A stretch of 64,000 nucleotides of DNA, taken from positions 7,911,501 through 7,975,500 of the forward strand of contig NZ_CP082945.1 in the NCBI RefSeq assembly GCF_019933235.1. Reading direction: 5' to 3'. The notes beneath the pieces were generated by a model, which saw only the letters and a list, made by a program, of their open reading frames with translations, searched no databases and had not been told where the DNA came from. This DNA comes from Streptomyces angustmyceticus (lineage in GTDB: Bacteria; Actinomycetota; Actinomycetes; Streptomycetales; Streptomycetaceae). Both the position numbers and the translations under genes were made by a program. The number at the start of each line of letters is the position of its first letter. The stretch's first letter is position 1. Below are positions 44,500 through 53,685 of the stretch, piece after piece.

Positions 44500-45480
44500 T
44501 CACTTCGATGGCTGAATGGGGTGTGGTGTGGCAGGTGTGTCGCCGCGGACGGCGTGCAGATACAGCGCGAGCGTGTCGGCCGTGAAGTATGAACTGTAGG
44601 AGACGTCGGGGAAATCGCCTCCCGTGTGATATCCCCCGATGACGCCGATCAGGGCGTAACCGGTGAAGTCCCTTACCAGGAAAGGCCCTCCGGAGGTGCC
44701 GCCGATGTAGCCCGCGCAGGCGATCTCCAGGAAGTCGCCGGGCGCGGCCGGGTCGGTGCTGGTGTAGCGGTGCGTGGACGAGGTGCAGTCCAGGGGCTTG
44801 GGGTGGGTGGTGTCGCTGTTGCCGGGGTAGCCGATGAGCCGTACCTTCCGGTGGTCGTAGCCCGGGTACGGGAGCAGGTCGAAGCCGCCGGTCACCTCCT
44901 CCACCTCGGCCCCGTCCTCCCTCGCGGCGAGCCGCACCACGGCGTAGTCCCAGCGGGCCCCCGCGGCCGTACCGAGGTCGTAGTAGCGCTGGTCGAGGTA
45001 GATGCGCTCGACGGGGTAGATGCCGTGGGGCTTCAGGCCGTCGTGGTACTGCGGCACGAACGACAGGTGCCGCTTCGGGTCGGGAGAGCGCAGGCAGTGG
45101 GCGGCGCTGACCACGAGATCGTGGTGTGGGCTGCGGACGACCGTGCCGCCGCAGAACCGGCCGGTGTTGCTGCCGTCCGTCCAGAAGAAGGTCCCCACCT
45201 GGGGGAGGCCGTCGAAGGGGTGGCTCGGCGGAGAGGGTTCGGCCGCCGGGCGCCGGGCCTGCGAACTCCTGGCGGCTACAGCTGGTTTCGCTGCCGCCAT
45301 CCGCTGTGCGGTCCAGTAGGTGTCGGCCGATGCGGCAGGGCGCCCGGGTCCGTCCGGCGGACTTGCGGCGTACGCGCGGGAGCCGGGCGGGAGAGCGAGC
45401 GGCAGGGCGAGCGGCAGTCCGAGAAGCAGGGTGGTGAGCAGGAGGGTGATGCGGCCGCGTGCGGCAATCGGTCTGCTCAT
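44500..45480 (-). CDS. Secreted trypsin-like serine protease
   Basis: From ATG 45480 with GGGGAGGA upstream (326 aa). A long signal (RITLLLTTLLLGLPLALPLA) is followed by a pro-region of about 70 residues. The catalytic triad is visible: His in VVSAAHCLRS, Asp in ARWDYAVVRL, Ser in GYIGGTSGGPFLV. Paired cysteines flank the His (RFCGGTVV, AHCL) and the Ser (LDCTSS, IACAGY), as in chymotrypsin-fold enzymes secreted by Streptomyces. It should be released outside the cell and activated by loss of the pro-region. Confidence 0.92.
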   Translation of the reverse strand: MSRPIAARGRITLLLTTLLLGLPLALPLALPPGSRAYAASPPDGPGRPAASADTYWTAQRMAAAKPAVAARSSQARRPAAEPSPPSHPFDGLPQVGTFFWTDGSNTGRFCGGTVVRSPHHDLVVSAAHCLRSPDPKRHLSFVPQYHDGLKPHGIYPVERIYLDQRYYDLGTAAGARWDYAVVRLAAREDGAEVEEVTGGFDLLPYPGYDHRKVRLIGYPGNSDTTHPKPLDCTSSTHRYTSTDPAAPGDFLEIACAGYIGGTSGGPFLVRDFTGYALIGVIGGYHTGGDFPDVSYSSYFTADTLALYLHAVRGDTPATPHPIQPSK

Positions 45481-45668
45481 GATCCGGGTCCTCCCCAGGT
45501 CGGGCACGGCGTACGGGACGGGGGACTGATACGAGGCGAGCGTGCCATCGTCCTACGGGAGGCGGGCGCGGGGCGAGAGGCCCGGCCGGAATTCCCGCTG
45601 GCGGGTGGGAGAGTTCGCGCCGGTTGCCGGAAGTGGGCCGGCCGCGCGGGCGTGGTGGAGCTGTGGTC

Positions 45669-45702
45669 CCGTTACCGGGCCGGACTCCCGGCCCGGTAAC
45701 GG
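45669..45702. terminator. Long-stem terminator after ridA
   Basis: CCGTTACCGGGCCGG and CCGGCCCGGTAACGG form a perfect 15-bp stem with a 4-base loop, beginning 8 bases beyond the RidA stop on the minus strand. Confidence 0.8.
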
Positions 45703-45709
45703 TGGCCTG

Positions 45710-46129
45710 TCAGGAGACGTCGGGATAGGCGGCGGTGGCCCGGATTTCGACGAGCAGCCCGGGACTGGCCAGTCCGCTGACGCCGATCAGTGACCAGGTC
45801 GGGTAGGGGGGATTGATCAGCTGCGCCTTGGCCTTGGAGAAGCCGGCCAGGTGCTGGTGGATGTCGACGTGGTAGCTGGTCACATCGACGAGCGCGGACA
45901 GGTCGATCCCTTCCAGCCGGAGGATTTCCTCGATGCGCCGGATGGCGATCCCGGTTTGTTCCTCGATGTCGTCGGGGATGGTGCCGTCGGCGCGGCGGCC
46001 GATCGTGCCGGCGATGAAGAGATGCCCGTGCGAGCGAACCGCGGCGGAGTAGCCGAAATTCGCGAAAGCACTGACGGTTTTCCCGAAGACCTCGGAGTCC
46101 TGGGGGATTTCGACGGTGTGGATGGCCAT
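45710..46129 (-). CDS. RidA family protein
   Basis: 139 residues. GYSAAVRSHGHLFIAGTIGR, GIAIRRIEEILRLEGIDLSA and LIGVSGLASPGLLVEIRATA are the three elements of the Rid/YjgF trimer fold; the Arg in VEIRATA is the residue that holds the carboxylate of imine substrates in active members. RidA deaminates reactive enamines/imines. It is 39 bases downstream of the HD-domain gene and in the same orientation, so the two form an operon. Confidence 0.9.
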   Translation of the reverse strand: MAIHTVEIPQDSEVFGKTVSAFANFGYSAAVRSHGHLFIAGTIGRRADGTIPDDIEEQTGIAIRRIEEILRLEGIDLSALVDVTSYHVDIHQHLAGFSKAKAQLINPPYPTWSLIGVSGLASPGLLVEIRATAAYPDVS

Positions 46130-46168
46130 GTGTGGTGTTTCCCTTTCGTTGTGGCCGAATGGTGGGGG

Positions 46169-46855
46169 TCAGTTGCCCCAGCGGGACGAACGGCAGGAGT
46201 GCTCCATCCGGGTCCGGCCGAAGGTCTCGCGTTCGCGGAGGAATTCACCGGGGATCGCGTAGCGGGGCGCGTTCTTCGGGTTTTTCGCGGCGTGCGTGAC
46301 AATCGCGTCGGTGAGCGAACGGGCCATGTCAAGGCGTGGGTACGCGGCGTGCACGGCATCGGCTTGCTCGTCGGTGAGCGCCTCGACGTGGTCGTTTCCC
46401 AGCGGTTCGCCGAAGTCGAGGGTGACGCCTTCGCGGACGAGCAAGCACAGCGTGCCGCGGCGCTCCGCGATACCCGGCGAGGTGTGCAACGCGATCGCCT
46501 GCCACACCTGATCGGCGTCCGAGGTGGACACCCCGCGTCCGACGAGGAACTCGGCTGCGCGATCGGCGCCTTCGACCTCGAACCGCTGACGGTGCGGGCC
46601 GTCCGGCGCGACACCGAGGTCGTGCATCACGCACGCGGAGAACAGCAGGTCGTCGTCGTAGTCGCGGCCCGCGGACAGGTCGAGGCGGCCCGCCACCAGC
46701 CGGGCGAACAGATAGCTGCGGACGCTGTGGTTGAACACCGACGGTGTCTCCACCGAGCGGATCAGACCCACCACGGCCTCGGCGAGCGGTGTACGGGGCA
46801 GTGCGATGAGGTCGGCCGACGCCTCGGTGGCCGCCTCATGAAGAGCTTCGGTCAT
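46169..46855 (-). CDS. HD-domain hydrolase (cyanamide hydratase-like)
   Basis: 228 residues. VFNHSVRSYLFARLVAGRLD contains the first His, LLFSACVMHDLGVAP the central His-Asp pair, and AIALHTSPGI the later His ligand. The arrangement with ETPSVFNHSVRSYLF is that of the small HD proteins that include fungal cyanamide hydratase and isocyanide-like nitrile converters. It is divergent from the GlxA-type regulator and shares its operator region; RidA follows. Substrate not provable from sequence. Confidence 0.85.
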   Translation of the reverse strand: MTEALHEAATEASADLIALPRTPLAEAVVGLIRSVETPSVFNHSVRSYLFARLVAGRLDLSAGRDYDDDLLFSACVMHDLGVAPDGPHRQRFEVEGADRAAEFLVGRGVSTSDADQVWQAIALHTSPGIAERRGTLCLLVREGVTLDFGEPLGNDHVEALTDEQADAVHAAYPRLDMARSLTDAIVTHAAKNPKNAPRYAIPGEFLRERETFGRTRMEHSCRSSRWGN

Positions 46856-46893
46856 GCCTTCAGCGTGCCTGGAACCGCTCTGACCTGGTGATA

Positions 46894-46926
46894 GGCAATA
46901 TTGCCGTACGTCGATAGGATATTGCC
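46894..46926. promoter_or_regulatory. Palindromic operator between HD gene and GlxA regulator
   Basis: GGCAATATTGCC at 46894-46905 is a perfect 12-bp palindrome, and a partial copy GGATATTGCC at 46917-46926 abuts the regulator's ATG. The intergenic space is only 71 bases, so a dimeric activator or repressor bound here would control both directions. The regulator at 46927 is the natural candidate. Confidence 0.6.
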
Positions 46927-47859
46927 ATGACGGCTCATCGGATTGCGATCCTGGCCCTGGACGGGGTCATGCCCCTTGACCTGGCGATCCCCGCGCAGAT
47001 CTTCGCCACTCGGCCGGAGACCCCGTACGAGACGACCGTGTGCACCTCCGCCGCGACGGTGCACACCACCGGGGCCTTCACGGTGCACGCCGAGGGAGAC
47101 CTGGAGCAGGTACGTGCCGCCGACACCGTGATCGTGCCGGGCACCCAGCCACCCCGCCGGCCGCCGGAAGCCGTGCTCGCCGCACTGGCCGAGGCGCACG
47201 AGCGGGGCAAGCGGATGGTGTCGATCTGCACGGGCGCCTTCGCGCTGGCCGCGGCCGGCGTGCTGGACGGTCTGCACGCCACCACCCACTGGCAGTACAT
47301 CGATGATTTCGCACGCGACTTCCCGGCTGTGTCGGTGGATCGCGACGTGCTCTACGTCGACGAGGGAAACGTCCTGACCTCGGCCGGGGTGTGCTGCGGC
47401 ATCGACCTGTGCCTGCACATCGTGCGCCGCGACCTCGGAGCGGTGGTCGCCAACCGGATCGCCCGCGGCCTGGTCGCCGCCCCGCACCGCGAGGGCGGAC
47501 AAGCTCAGTACGTGCCCGCCCCCGTCGCGGTGGCCGGCGACGCGTCGCTGTCCGGCACTCGCGAATGGGCTCTGCAACGCCTCAGCGAGCCGGTCACCCT
47601 GCGCCAACTCGCCCGGCACGCAGGCATCTCACAGCGCACCCTCATGCGCCGATTCACCGAGGAGACCGGCACGACCCCCTTGCAGTGGTTGCTCCACGCC
47701 CGTCTCGGCCGGGCACGAGAACTCCTGGAGACCACCGACCACCCGGTGGACCGCGTCGCACAGGACTGCGGACTCGGCACGGCCGCCAACCTGCGACTGC
47801 ACTTCCGACGCGTCCTGGACACCACCCCCACCGCCTACCGGCGCACCTTCGGGAGCTGA
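46927..47859 (+). CDS. GlxA-family transcriptional regulator (DJ-1 domain + AraC HTH)
   Basis: 310 residues. Residues 1-170 are a DJ-1/PfpI-type sensor (RIAILALDGVMPLDLAIPAQ; KRMVSICTGAFALAAAGVLD with Cys of the nucleophile elbow). Residues 205-305 are the AraC double HTH: LRQLARHAGISQRTLMRRFT and DRVAQDCGLGTAANLRLHFR, ending TPTAYRRTF. Members sense small molecules through the DJ-1 domain, often without catalysis. It is divergent from the HD/RidA operon, which it most likely controls through the palindrome at 46894. Confidence 0.93.
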   Translation: MTAHRIAILALDGVMPLDLAIPAQIFATRPETPYETTVCTSAATVHTTGAFTVHAEGDLEQVRAADTVIVPGTQPPRRPPEAVLAALAEAHERGKRMVSICTGAFALAAAGVLDGLHATTHWQYIDDFARDFPAVSVDRDVLYVDEGNVLTSAGVCCGIDLCLHIVRRDLGAVVANRIARGLVAAPHREGGQAQYVPAPVAVAGDASLSGTREWALQRLSEPVTLRQLARHAGISQRTLMRRFTEETGTTPLQWLLHARLGRARELLETTDHPVDRVAQDCGLGTAANLRLHFRRVLDTTPTAYRRTFGS

Positions 47860-48195
47860 AGCCGCCACGACAGACCCACGCCCGCCACAGCCCCCGCCGG
47901 GCAGCCCGGCCCACTGGGCCCGGCTACCTGCCCATGCGGGATGGCGGTGGTAAGCGCGCGGGCAGTGGCCGGGGCGCTCCGATACCCACCGTGGAAAGTG
48001 GCTACGTACAGTGATGTTCGCCCAGATGTCCGTGGTCTCCAGGTGACCAGGCACTCCGGCCACGTACCGCCCTGTCGCCCCGAGCCCGTCCCGCCCCCGC
48101 GCCCTCCGCCCCCGCCCTGAGGCAACTCGCCGCCCCCGATCTCGCGGAGGTAATCTGAAGCGACTGCTCCCGCAGCCCCGTCCCGGGGAGGTCGT
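47860..48195. other. Gap upstream of the GH15 gene
   Basis: 336 bases without a gene on either strand; GC-rich and without an obvious operator. The 30 bases before 48196 include GGGGAGG, the ribosome site of the GH15 gene. Confidence 0.45.
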
Positions 48196-50031
48196 ATGAC
48201 CGCCGCTGTGAGCCTCCGCCCGAGCAGGGCGGACGCACTCCGCTATACCCCCATCGCCGAGCACGGCCTGATCGGGGACATGCGTACGGCCGCGCTCGTC
48301 GGCACCAACGGCACCATCGACTGGTACTGCTGCACACGATTCGACGCACCCAGCGTCTTCGCGTCGATCCTGGACGCCGACCGGGGCGGCGCCTTCGAAC
48401 TGGCCCCGGACGTCCCGGCCCGGACGAAGCAGTTCTACTTCCCCGACACCAACATCCTCATCACCCGCTTCTTCGCGGACCACGGCGTCGGCGAGGTCCA
48501 GGACTTCATGCCGATCGTCGGTGACTCACGCGAGGCGGACCGCCACCGGCTGATCCGACGGGTGCTCTGCGTACGAGGGGCACTGCCCTTCACCGTCCGG
48601 GTGGCGCCGCGCTTCGACTACGGGCGCAGCACGCACACGGTGCGTACCCGGCAGGGCCAGACCGTCTTCGCCTCCCCGGACCTCTCGCTGGCGCTGACCT
48701 CCAGTGTTCCGGTGGAGATCGACGGGCCGGACGCCATCTCGTCGTTCCTGCTGGGCGAGGGGGAGACCGCGGTCTTCGCGCTGGACCGGATCGGCGACGG
48801 GGTCGAGCCGCGGGCCTGTCCGCTGGCGGAGGCGGAGGACCTGTTCGGTGCCACGGTGCGGTACTGGCGCACCTGGCTGTCGCACTCGCGCTACCGGGGG
48901 CGCTGGCGGGAGATGGTGCACCGCTCCGCGCTCACCCTCAAGCTCCTCACCTACGCCCCCACCGGCGCCATCGTGGCCGCGCCAACGACCAGCCTGCCCG
49001 AACGGGTCGGCGGCGAGCGCAACTGGGACTACCGCTACGCCTGGGTGAGGGACTCCGCGTTCTGCATCTATGCCCTGCTGAGGCTGGGCTTCACGGACGA
49101 GGCGAAGGCCTTTGTGCGCTTCCTGTCCGAGAACCTCTGTCTCCAGGACGGCCCCGACGGACCGCTGCAGATCATGTACGGCATCGACGGCCGCAGCGAA
49201 CTCCCCGAGGAGGAACTCCTCCACCTGGAGGGCCATTTGGGCTCCTCGCCCGTCCGGGCCGGCAACGACGCCGTCAACCAGCTCCAACTCGACATCTACG
49301 GGGCCCTCATCGATTCCCTCTACCTCTACGACAAATGGGGGGAGCCGCTGTCCAGCGATCACTGGGCCACCGTCGGCACCCTGGTCGACTGGGTCTGCGA
49401 GCACTGGGACCAGCCGGACGAGGGCATCTGGGAGACCCGCGGCAAGTCCCAGCGCTTCCTGTACTCACAGCTGATGTGCTGGGTGGCGATCGAGCGCGCG
49501 ATGCGGATCGCCACCCACCGGGGCCTGCCGGCGGACATGCCCCGCTGGGCGCGGGCCCGCGACGCGATCTATCGGCGGATCATGCAGTGCGGCTGGTCGG
49601 AGAGGCGGAAGGCGTTCGTCCAGCACGAGGGCGACGATGTCCTCGACGCGTCCGTCCTGATGATGCCGCTGGCCAAGTTCATCTCGCCCACCGACCCGAA
49701 GTGGCTCTCCACCCTGGACGCGCTGGGCGAGGAGCTGGTGTCCGACTCCCTGGTCTACCGCTACGACCCACGTCGCAGCCCGGACGGACTGCACGGTGAG
49801 GAGGGCACTTTCTCGATCTGCTCCTTCTGGTACGTGGAGGCACTGTCCCGCGCCGGCCGGGTGGACGAGGCGCGGCTCGCCTTCGAGAAGATGCTCACCT
49901 ACGGCAATCACCTCGGGCTGTACGCCGAGGAGATCGGCCACACCGGCGAGCAGATCGGCAACTTCCCCCAGGCCTTCACCCATCTCGGCCTCATCAGCGC
50001 CGCATTCAACCTGGACCGGGCCTTGGGCTGA
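48196..50031 (+). CDS. Glycoside hydrolase family 15 (trehalase/glucoamylase-like)
   Basis: 611 residues, no signal peptide. YTPIAEHGLIGDMRTAALVG then TNGTIDWYC is the conserved N-terminus of the bacterial GH15 group with a beta-sandwich domain (residues 1-230). The (alpha/alpha)6 catalytic domain follows: GGERNWDYRYAWVRDSAFCI with the substrate-binding RYxWxRD motif, the catalytic Glu region in QPDEGIWETRGKSQRFLYS, and HLGLYAEEIGHTGEQIGNFP with the second Glu in AEEI. Actinobacterial members of this group include intracellular trehalases, so trehalose or maltooligosaccharide hydrolysis is likely. It stands alone as a transcription unit. Confidence 0.92.
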   Translation: MTAAVSLRPSRADALRYTPIAEHGLIGDMRTAALVGTNGTIDWYCCTRFDAPSVFASILDADRGGAFELAPDVPARTKQFYFPDTNILITRFFADHGVGEVQDFMPIVGDSREADRHRLIRRVLCVRGALPFTVRVAPRFDYGRSTHTVRTRQGQTVFASPDLSLALTSSVPVEIDGPDAISSFLLGEGETAVFALDRIGDGVEPRACPLAEAEDLFGATVRYWRTWLSHSRYRGRWREMVHRSALTLKLLTYAPTGAIVAAPTTSLPERVGGERNWDYRYAWVRDSAFCIYALLRLGFTDEAKAFVRFLSENLCLQDGPDGPLQIMYGIDGRSELPEEELLHLEGHLGSSPVRAGNDAVNQLQLDIYGALIDSLYLYDKWGEPLSSDHWATVGTLVDWVCEHWDQPDEGIWETRGKSQRFLYSQLMCWVAIERAMRIATHRGLPADMPRWARARDAIYRRIMQCGWSERRKAFVQHEGDDVLDASVLMMPLAKFISPTDPKWLSTLDALGEELVSDSLVYRYDPRRSPDGLHGEEGTFSICSFWYVEALSRAGRVDEARLAFEKMLTYGNHLGLYAEEIGHTGEQIGNFPQAFTHLGLISAAFNLDRALG

Positions 50032-50297
50032 CGGCTCCTGCGCCCCGCCGGCGCGGCTCGCTTCCCTACGCGGTCAGGGGCCCGTCGAGCGTGCCCTTCC
50101 GACGCGCCCGCCCCGCTTCTCCCACCGACATGTACTGAACGCGGGAGCGGGAGGGAGGGCAGGGGGCGGAAGCCGGAAAGAAGTATGAGTAACTACCGCT
50201 AAATGGCGCATAGTTGACAGTTGATCAGCTTCTTCTTTCGGCATTCCCGGCAGAAGTCTTGACGGGTCGTTCACAGGTGATGAACATGCGTCGGGCA
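50032..50297. other. Gap upstream of the beta-helix protein
   Basis: No gene supported. 50180-50260 is relatively AT-rich and should contain the promoter of the downstream gene. Confidence 0.45.
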
Positions 50298-50311
50298 AGA
50301 GAGCGCTCCCA
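50298..50311. promoter_or_regulatory. CebR-like LacI-family operator
   Basis: AGAGAGCGCTCCCA differs at two positions from the CebR box TGGGAGCGCTCCCA known in streptomycetes. It lies 41 bases upstream of the beta-helix protein start, an operator position. CebR represses cellulose and cellobiose genes, so induction by cello- or gluco-oligosaccharide is likely. Confidence 0.55.
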
Positions 50312-50351
50312 TGAACATCACTCGTTCACTTCCTGAATCAGGAGAGCCGCT

Positions 50352-52169
50352 ATGCCCACACCCCCCACGTCCTCGACGGATGACACGGCCTCCGGTACGC
50401 CGAGGCCCTCGCGTCGTGGAGTTCTCGCCGCGATGACGGCCGCGCTCCCGGTCGTCGGTCTTCCGGCGCTCCCCTCCCGGGCGTCCGCCGCGCCGGTCGC
50501 CACCGCGCCGGCCGCCGCCGCGCTGCCGGGCGGTGGCGACCTGGGACCCCATGTGCTGGTCTTCGACCCCGCCACACCCGGCATCCAGGGCAAGCTCGAC
50601 GAGATCTTCCGCCGGCAGGAGAAGGCCCAGTTCGGAGACGGGCGGTACCAACTCCTCTTCAAGCCGGGCACCTACCACGGCCTGAACGCCCAACTCGGCT
50701 TCTACACCTCCATAGCGGGCCTGGGCCTCTCGCCCGACGACACCACCATCAACGGTGATGTGACCGTCGACGCCGGCTGGTTCGACGGCAACGCGACACA
50801 GAACTTCTGGCGCTCGGCCGAGAACCTCGCGCTCCGCCCCGTCAACGGCACCAACCGGTGGGCCGTGGCCCAGGCGGCACCGTTCCGGCGGATGCACGTC
50901 AAGGGCGGGCTCAACCTGGCACCCGACGGCTACGGCTGGGCCAGCGGCGGCTATATCGCCGACAGCCGCATCGACGGCACGGTGGGCCCGTACTCCCAGC
51001 AGCAGTGGTACACCCGGGACAGTGCGGTGGGCGGCTGGAACAACGCCGTCTGGAACATGGTGTTCTCGGGCGTCGAAGGAGCGCCCGCGCAGAGCTTCCC
51101 CCACCCGCCCTACACGACCCTCGACACCACACCGGTCTCCCGCGAGAAGCCCTTCCTGTATCTCGACGGGGCCGACTACCGGGTCTTCCTGCCCGAGAAG
51201 CGCACCCACGCCCGCGGCACCACCTGGGGCAACGGCACGCCCCGCGGCACGTCCCTGCCGCTCGGCGCGTTCTATGTGGCCAAGCCGGGCATCGACGCGG
51301 CGACCCTCAACGCCGCGCTGGCGCAGGGGCTCCACCTGCTGCTCACGCCCGGGGTCTACCACCTCGACCGGGCGATCGAGGTGCGGCGCGCGCACACCGT
51401 GGTCCTGGGGCTGGGCTACGCGACCCTCGTCCCGGACAACGGGGTGACGGCCGTGAAGGTCGCCGACGTCGACGGAGTGCGGCTCGCCGGCTTCCTGATC
51501 GACGCCGGCCCGGTCAACTCCGCCACCCTGCTGGAGGTCGGCCCCGAAGGCGCCTCCGCGGGTCACGCCGAGCATCCGACCACGGTCCAGGACGTCTTCA
51601 TCCGGATCGGCGGGGCGGGCGTCGGCAAGGCGACCACCAGCATGGTGATCAACAGCAACCACACTCTCGTCGACCACACCTGGGTCTGGCGCGCCGACCA
51701 CGGCGACGGCGTGGGCTGGGACATCAACCGGGCCGACTACGGGGTCCGCGTCAACGGTGACGACGTCCTGGCGACCGGGCTGTTCGTCGAGCACTTCAAC
51801 AAGTACGACGTGGAGTGGCGCGGCGAGCGGGGGCGCACCGTCTTCTTCCAGAATGAGAAGGCGTACGACGCCCCCGATCAGGCCGCGGTGCAGAACGGCG
51901 GCACCAAGGGGTACGCCGCGTACAAGGTCGCGGACGGGGTGACCACGCACGAGGGGTGGGGCCTGGGCAGCTACTGCTACTACAACGTGGATCCCACCAT
52001 CCGCCAGGACCACGGTTTCGAGGCGCCGAACGAGCCGGGGGTGACGTTCCACGATCTGCTCGTGGTCTCCCTCGGCGGCAAGGGCCAGTACGAGCACGTG
52101 ATCAACGGCGTCGGCGCCGCGACCTCGGGGACCTCCACGGTGCCGTCGACGGTGGTGTCGTACCCGTGA
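50352..52169 (+). CDS. Tat-exported beta-helix protein (GH55-like)
   Basis: 605 residues. SRRGVLAAMTAALPVVGLPA is a twin-arginine signal (Arg-Arg before a hydrophobic run). The rest is a right-handed beta-helix in two similar halves, recognisable by repeats of short strands with Gly/Asn turns: ADVDGVRLAGFLIDAGPVNS, ATTSMVINSNHTLVDHTWVW, DYGVRVNGDDVLATGLFVEH. The first half starts VLVFDPATPGIQGKLDEIFR and YQLLFKPGTYHGLNAQLGFY. The two-half beta-helix is the fold of GH55 exo-beta-1,3-glucanases; related proteins are often named adenylyl cyclase or coagulation factor 5/8-like in databases, with no basis in sequence. A secreted beta-glucan-active enzyme fits the CebR-like box upstream. Confidence 0.85.
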   Translation: MPTPPTSSTDDTASGTPRPSRRGVLAAMTAALPVVGLPALPSRASAAPVATAPAAAALPGGGDLGPHVLVFDPATPGIQGKLDEIFRRQEKAQFGDGRYQLLFKPGTYHGLNAQLGFYTSIAGLGLSPDDTTINGDVTVDAGWFDGNATQNFWRSAENLALRPVNGTNRWAVAQAAPFRRMHVKGGLNLAPDGYGWASGGYIADSRIDGTVGPYSQQQWYTRDSAVGGWNNAVWNMVFSGVEGAPAQSFPHPPYTTLDTTPVSREKPFLYLDGADYRVFLPEKRTHARGTTWGNGTPRGTSLPLGAFYVAKPGIDAATLNAALAQGLHLLLTPGVYHLDRAIEVRRAHTVVLGLGYATLVPDNGVTAVKVADVDGVRLAGFLIDAGPVNSATLLEVGPEGASAGHAEHPTTVQDVFIRIGGAGVGKATTSMVINSNHTLVDHTWVWRADHGDGVGWDINRADYGVRVNGDDVLATGLFVEHFNKYDVEWRGERGRTVFFQNEKAYDAPDQAAVQNGGTKGYAAYKVADGVTTHEGWGLGSYCYYNVDPTIRQDHGFEAPNEPGVTFHDLLVVSLGGKGQYEHVINGVGAATSGTSTVPSTVVSYP

Positions 52170-52266
52170 GCGGCACCGGCCGGCGGCGCCGTGCCAGGGG
52201 GCCGTGACGGGTTGGCCGTCCACGCGGCCTACCGTAGGGCGGCGCATCTGTTGAGCCTGGAGAGTC

Positions 52267-53685
52267 ATGACCATCGAAGAATCCGCCTTCCGAGGGCGGA
52301 TGCCTGCCCGGACCGGTGACCTGGCGGTCGAGCGGCACGGCATCGAGCCGGTGCCCGAAAACAACCGCTACGGAAAATCTGCCCGCCTTTTCACCGTGTG
52401 GTTCGCCCCCAACCTCACCATGACGGGGGTGTTCTCCGGCACCGTGGGCGTCTCCCTGGGGCTGGACTTCTGGACGGCGCTCACGGCCATGGTGCTCGGC
52501 ACGATCGTCGGCGCGGTGCCCGCCGCGTACCTGGGCACCTGGGGCAGCCAGACCGGGACGGGCCAGCTGCCGCTGTCGCGGCTGGCCTTCGGCCGCGGTG
52601 TGGCGCTGCCCGGCATCATGCAGTGGCTCTCCTCCGTTGCCTGGGACGCGCTCATCGGCCTCTTCGGCGGCGAGGCGCTGGCCCAGCTGCTCGGCTGGCC
52701 GTTCTGGCTGGGCGCGCTGGTCGTCCTGCTGCTCCAGGGGGCCGTCGGCGTCTTCGGCTACGAGGCGCTGCACCAGCTCCAGCGGGTGATGACCTTCGTG
52801 CTCGGCGCCGCGTTCCTGGTCCTGAGCGTCAAGCTGCTGGGCGGGGTGCCGCTCCCCGCATCGGGAACGGCGCACGGTGCCGACCGGCTCGGGGCCTTCG
52901 TCCTGACCAGCACCGTCGCGCTCAGCCTGGCCATCTCGTGGGCCCCGTACGCCTCGGACTTCAGCCGCTACCTGCCCCGTACGACGTCCCGGCCCCGGAT
53001 GTTCTGGTACTCCGTGCTCGGCATGGTGCTCTCGTTCGGCTGGGTCCAGGCGCTGGGGCTGTGGGGAGCCGCGCTGTTCACCGATCAGACCGCCGCGGGC
53101 GTGCACGGCCTGCTGGGCGGCGGGGTCCTCGGCGCCTGCGGTCTGCTGGCCATCGCGGCCGCCGCGGTGTGCAGCAACGCCATGAACGACTACAGCGGCT
53201 CCCTGGCGCTCCAGACGGCCGGCATCCGGGTGCCGCGGCCGCTCGCCGCGGCGGCCGCGGCCGTACTCGGCTTCCTGCTGGTGCTGTGGATGCACGCCGC
53301 GGACACCACGACCCGGTTCCAGAACCTGCTGCTGTTCGTGGGCTACTGGATCCCGGGTTTCGTGGGCATCGTGCTCGTCGACGCGCGGCTGCGCGCCAGG
53401 GCCCGCCGCGGCGCGCCGATCGATGTGGCGGCCGAGTTCGCCCGCCCCCAGCCGTGGTGGCCGGCGTGCCTCGCGTTCGTCGTCGCGTTCGCCGCGGCCG
53501 TGCCCTTCATGGACACGACCGTGTTCATCGGCCCGGTCGCGGCCGCGCTGCACGGTGCCGATCTCGCGTACTACGTCGCGTTCGTGGTTTCCGTGGCCGT
53601 CTATGCCCCTCTGCGGCTCCTGCTGAGTGCCCGTGCGGACCGCGGGGCGGAGCAGGCCGCGGCCACGCCGGGCGCGGGCGGGTAG
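52267..53685 (+). CDS. NCS1 purine/cytosine permease
   Basis: 472 residues with about 12 membrane helices. RYGKSARLFTVWFAPNLTMT is the characteristic first-helix entry of the NCS1 family (the W-F-A-P/xN motif). Further helices include LTAMVLGTIVGAVPAAYLGT, WGSQTGTGQLPLSRLAFGRG on the substrate face, and LSLAISWAPYASDFSRYLPR, typical of purine-cytosine permeases. The protein imports nucleobases with Na+ or H+. No catabolic gene lies next to it and the upstream gene ends 97 bases away, so it is probably transcribed separately or by read-through from the beta-helix gene. Confidence 0.9.
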   Translation: MTIEESAFRGRMPARTGDLAVERHGIEPVPENNRYGKSARLFTVWFAPNLTMTGVFSGTVGVSLGLDFWTALTAMVLGTIVGAVPAAYLGTWGSQTGTGQLPLSRLAFGRGVALPGIMQWLSSVAWDALIGLFGGEALAQLLGWPFWLGALVVLLLQGAVGVFGYEALHQLQRVMTFVLGAAFLVLSVKLLGGVPLPASGTAHGADRLGAFVLTSTVALSLAISWAPYASDFSRYLPRTTSRPRMFWYSVLGMVLSFGWVQALGLWGAALFTDQTAAGVHGLLGGGVLGACGLLAIAAAAVCSNAMNDYSGSLALQTAGIRVPRPLAAAAAAVLGFLLVLWMHAADTTTRFQNLLLFVGYWIPGFVGIVLVDARLRARARRGAPIDVAAEFARPQPWWPACLAFVVAFAAAVPFMDTTVFIGPVAAALHGADLAYYVAFVVSVAVYAPLRLLLSARADRGAEQAAATPGAGG

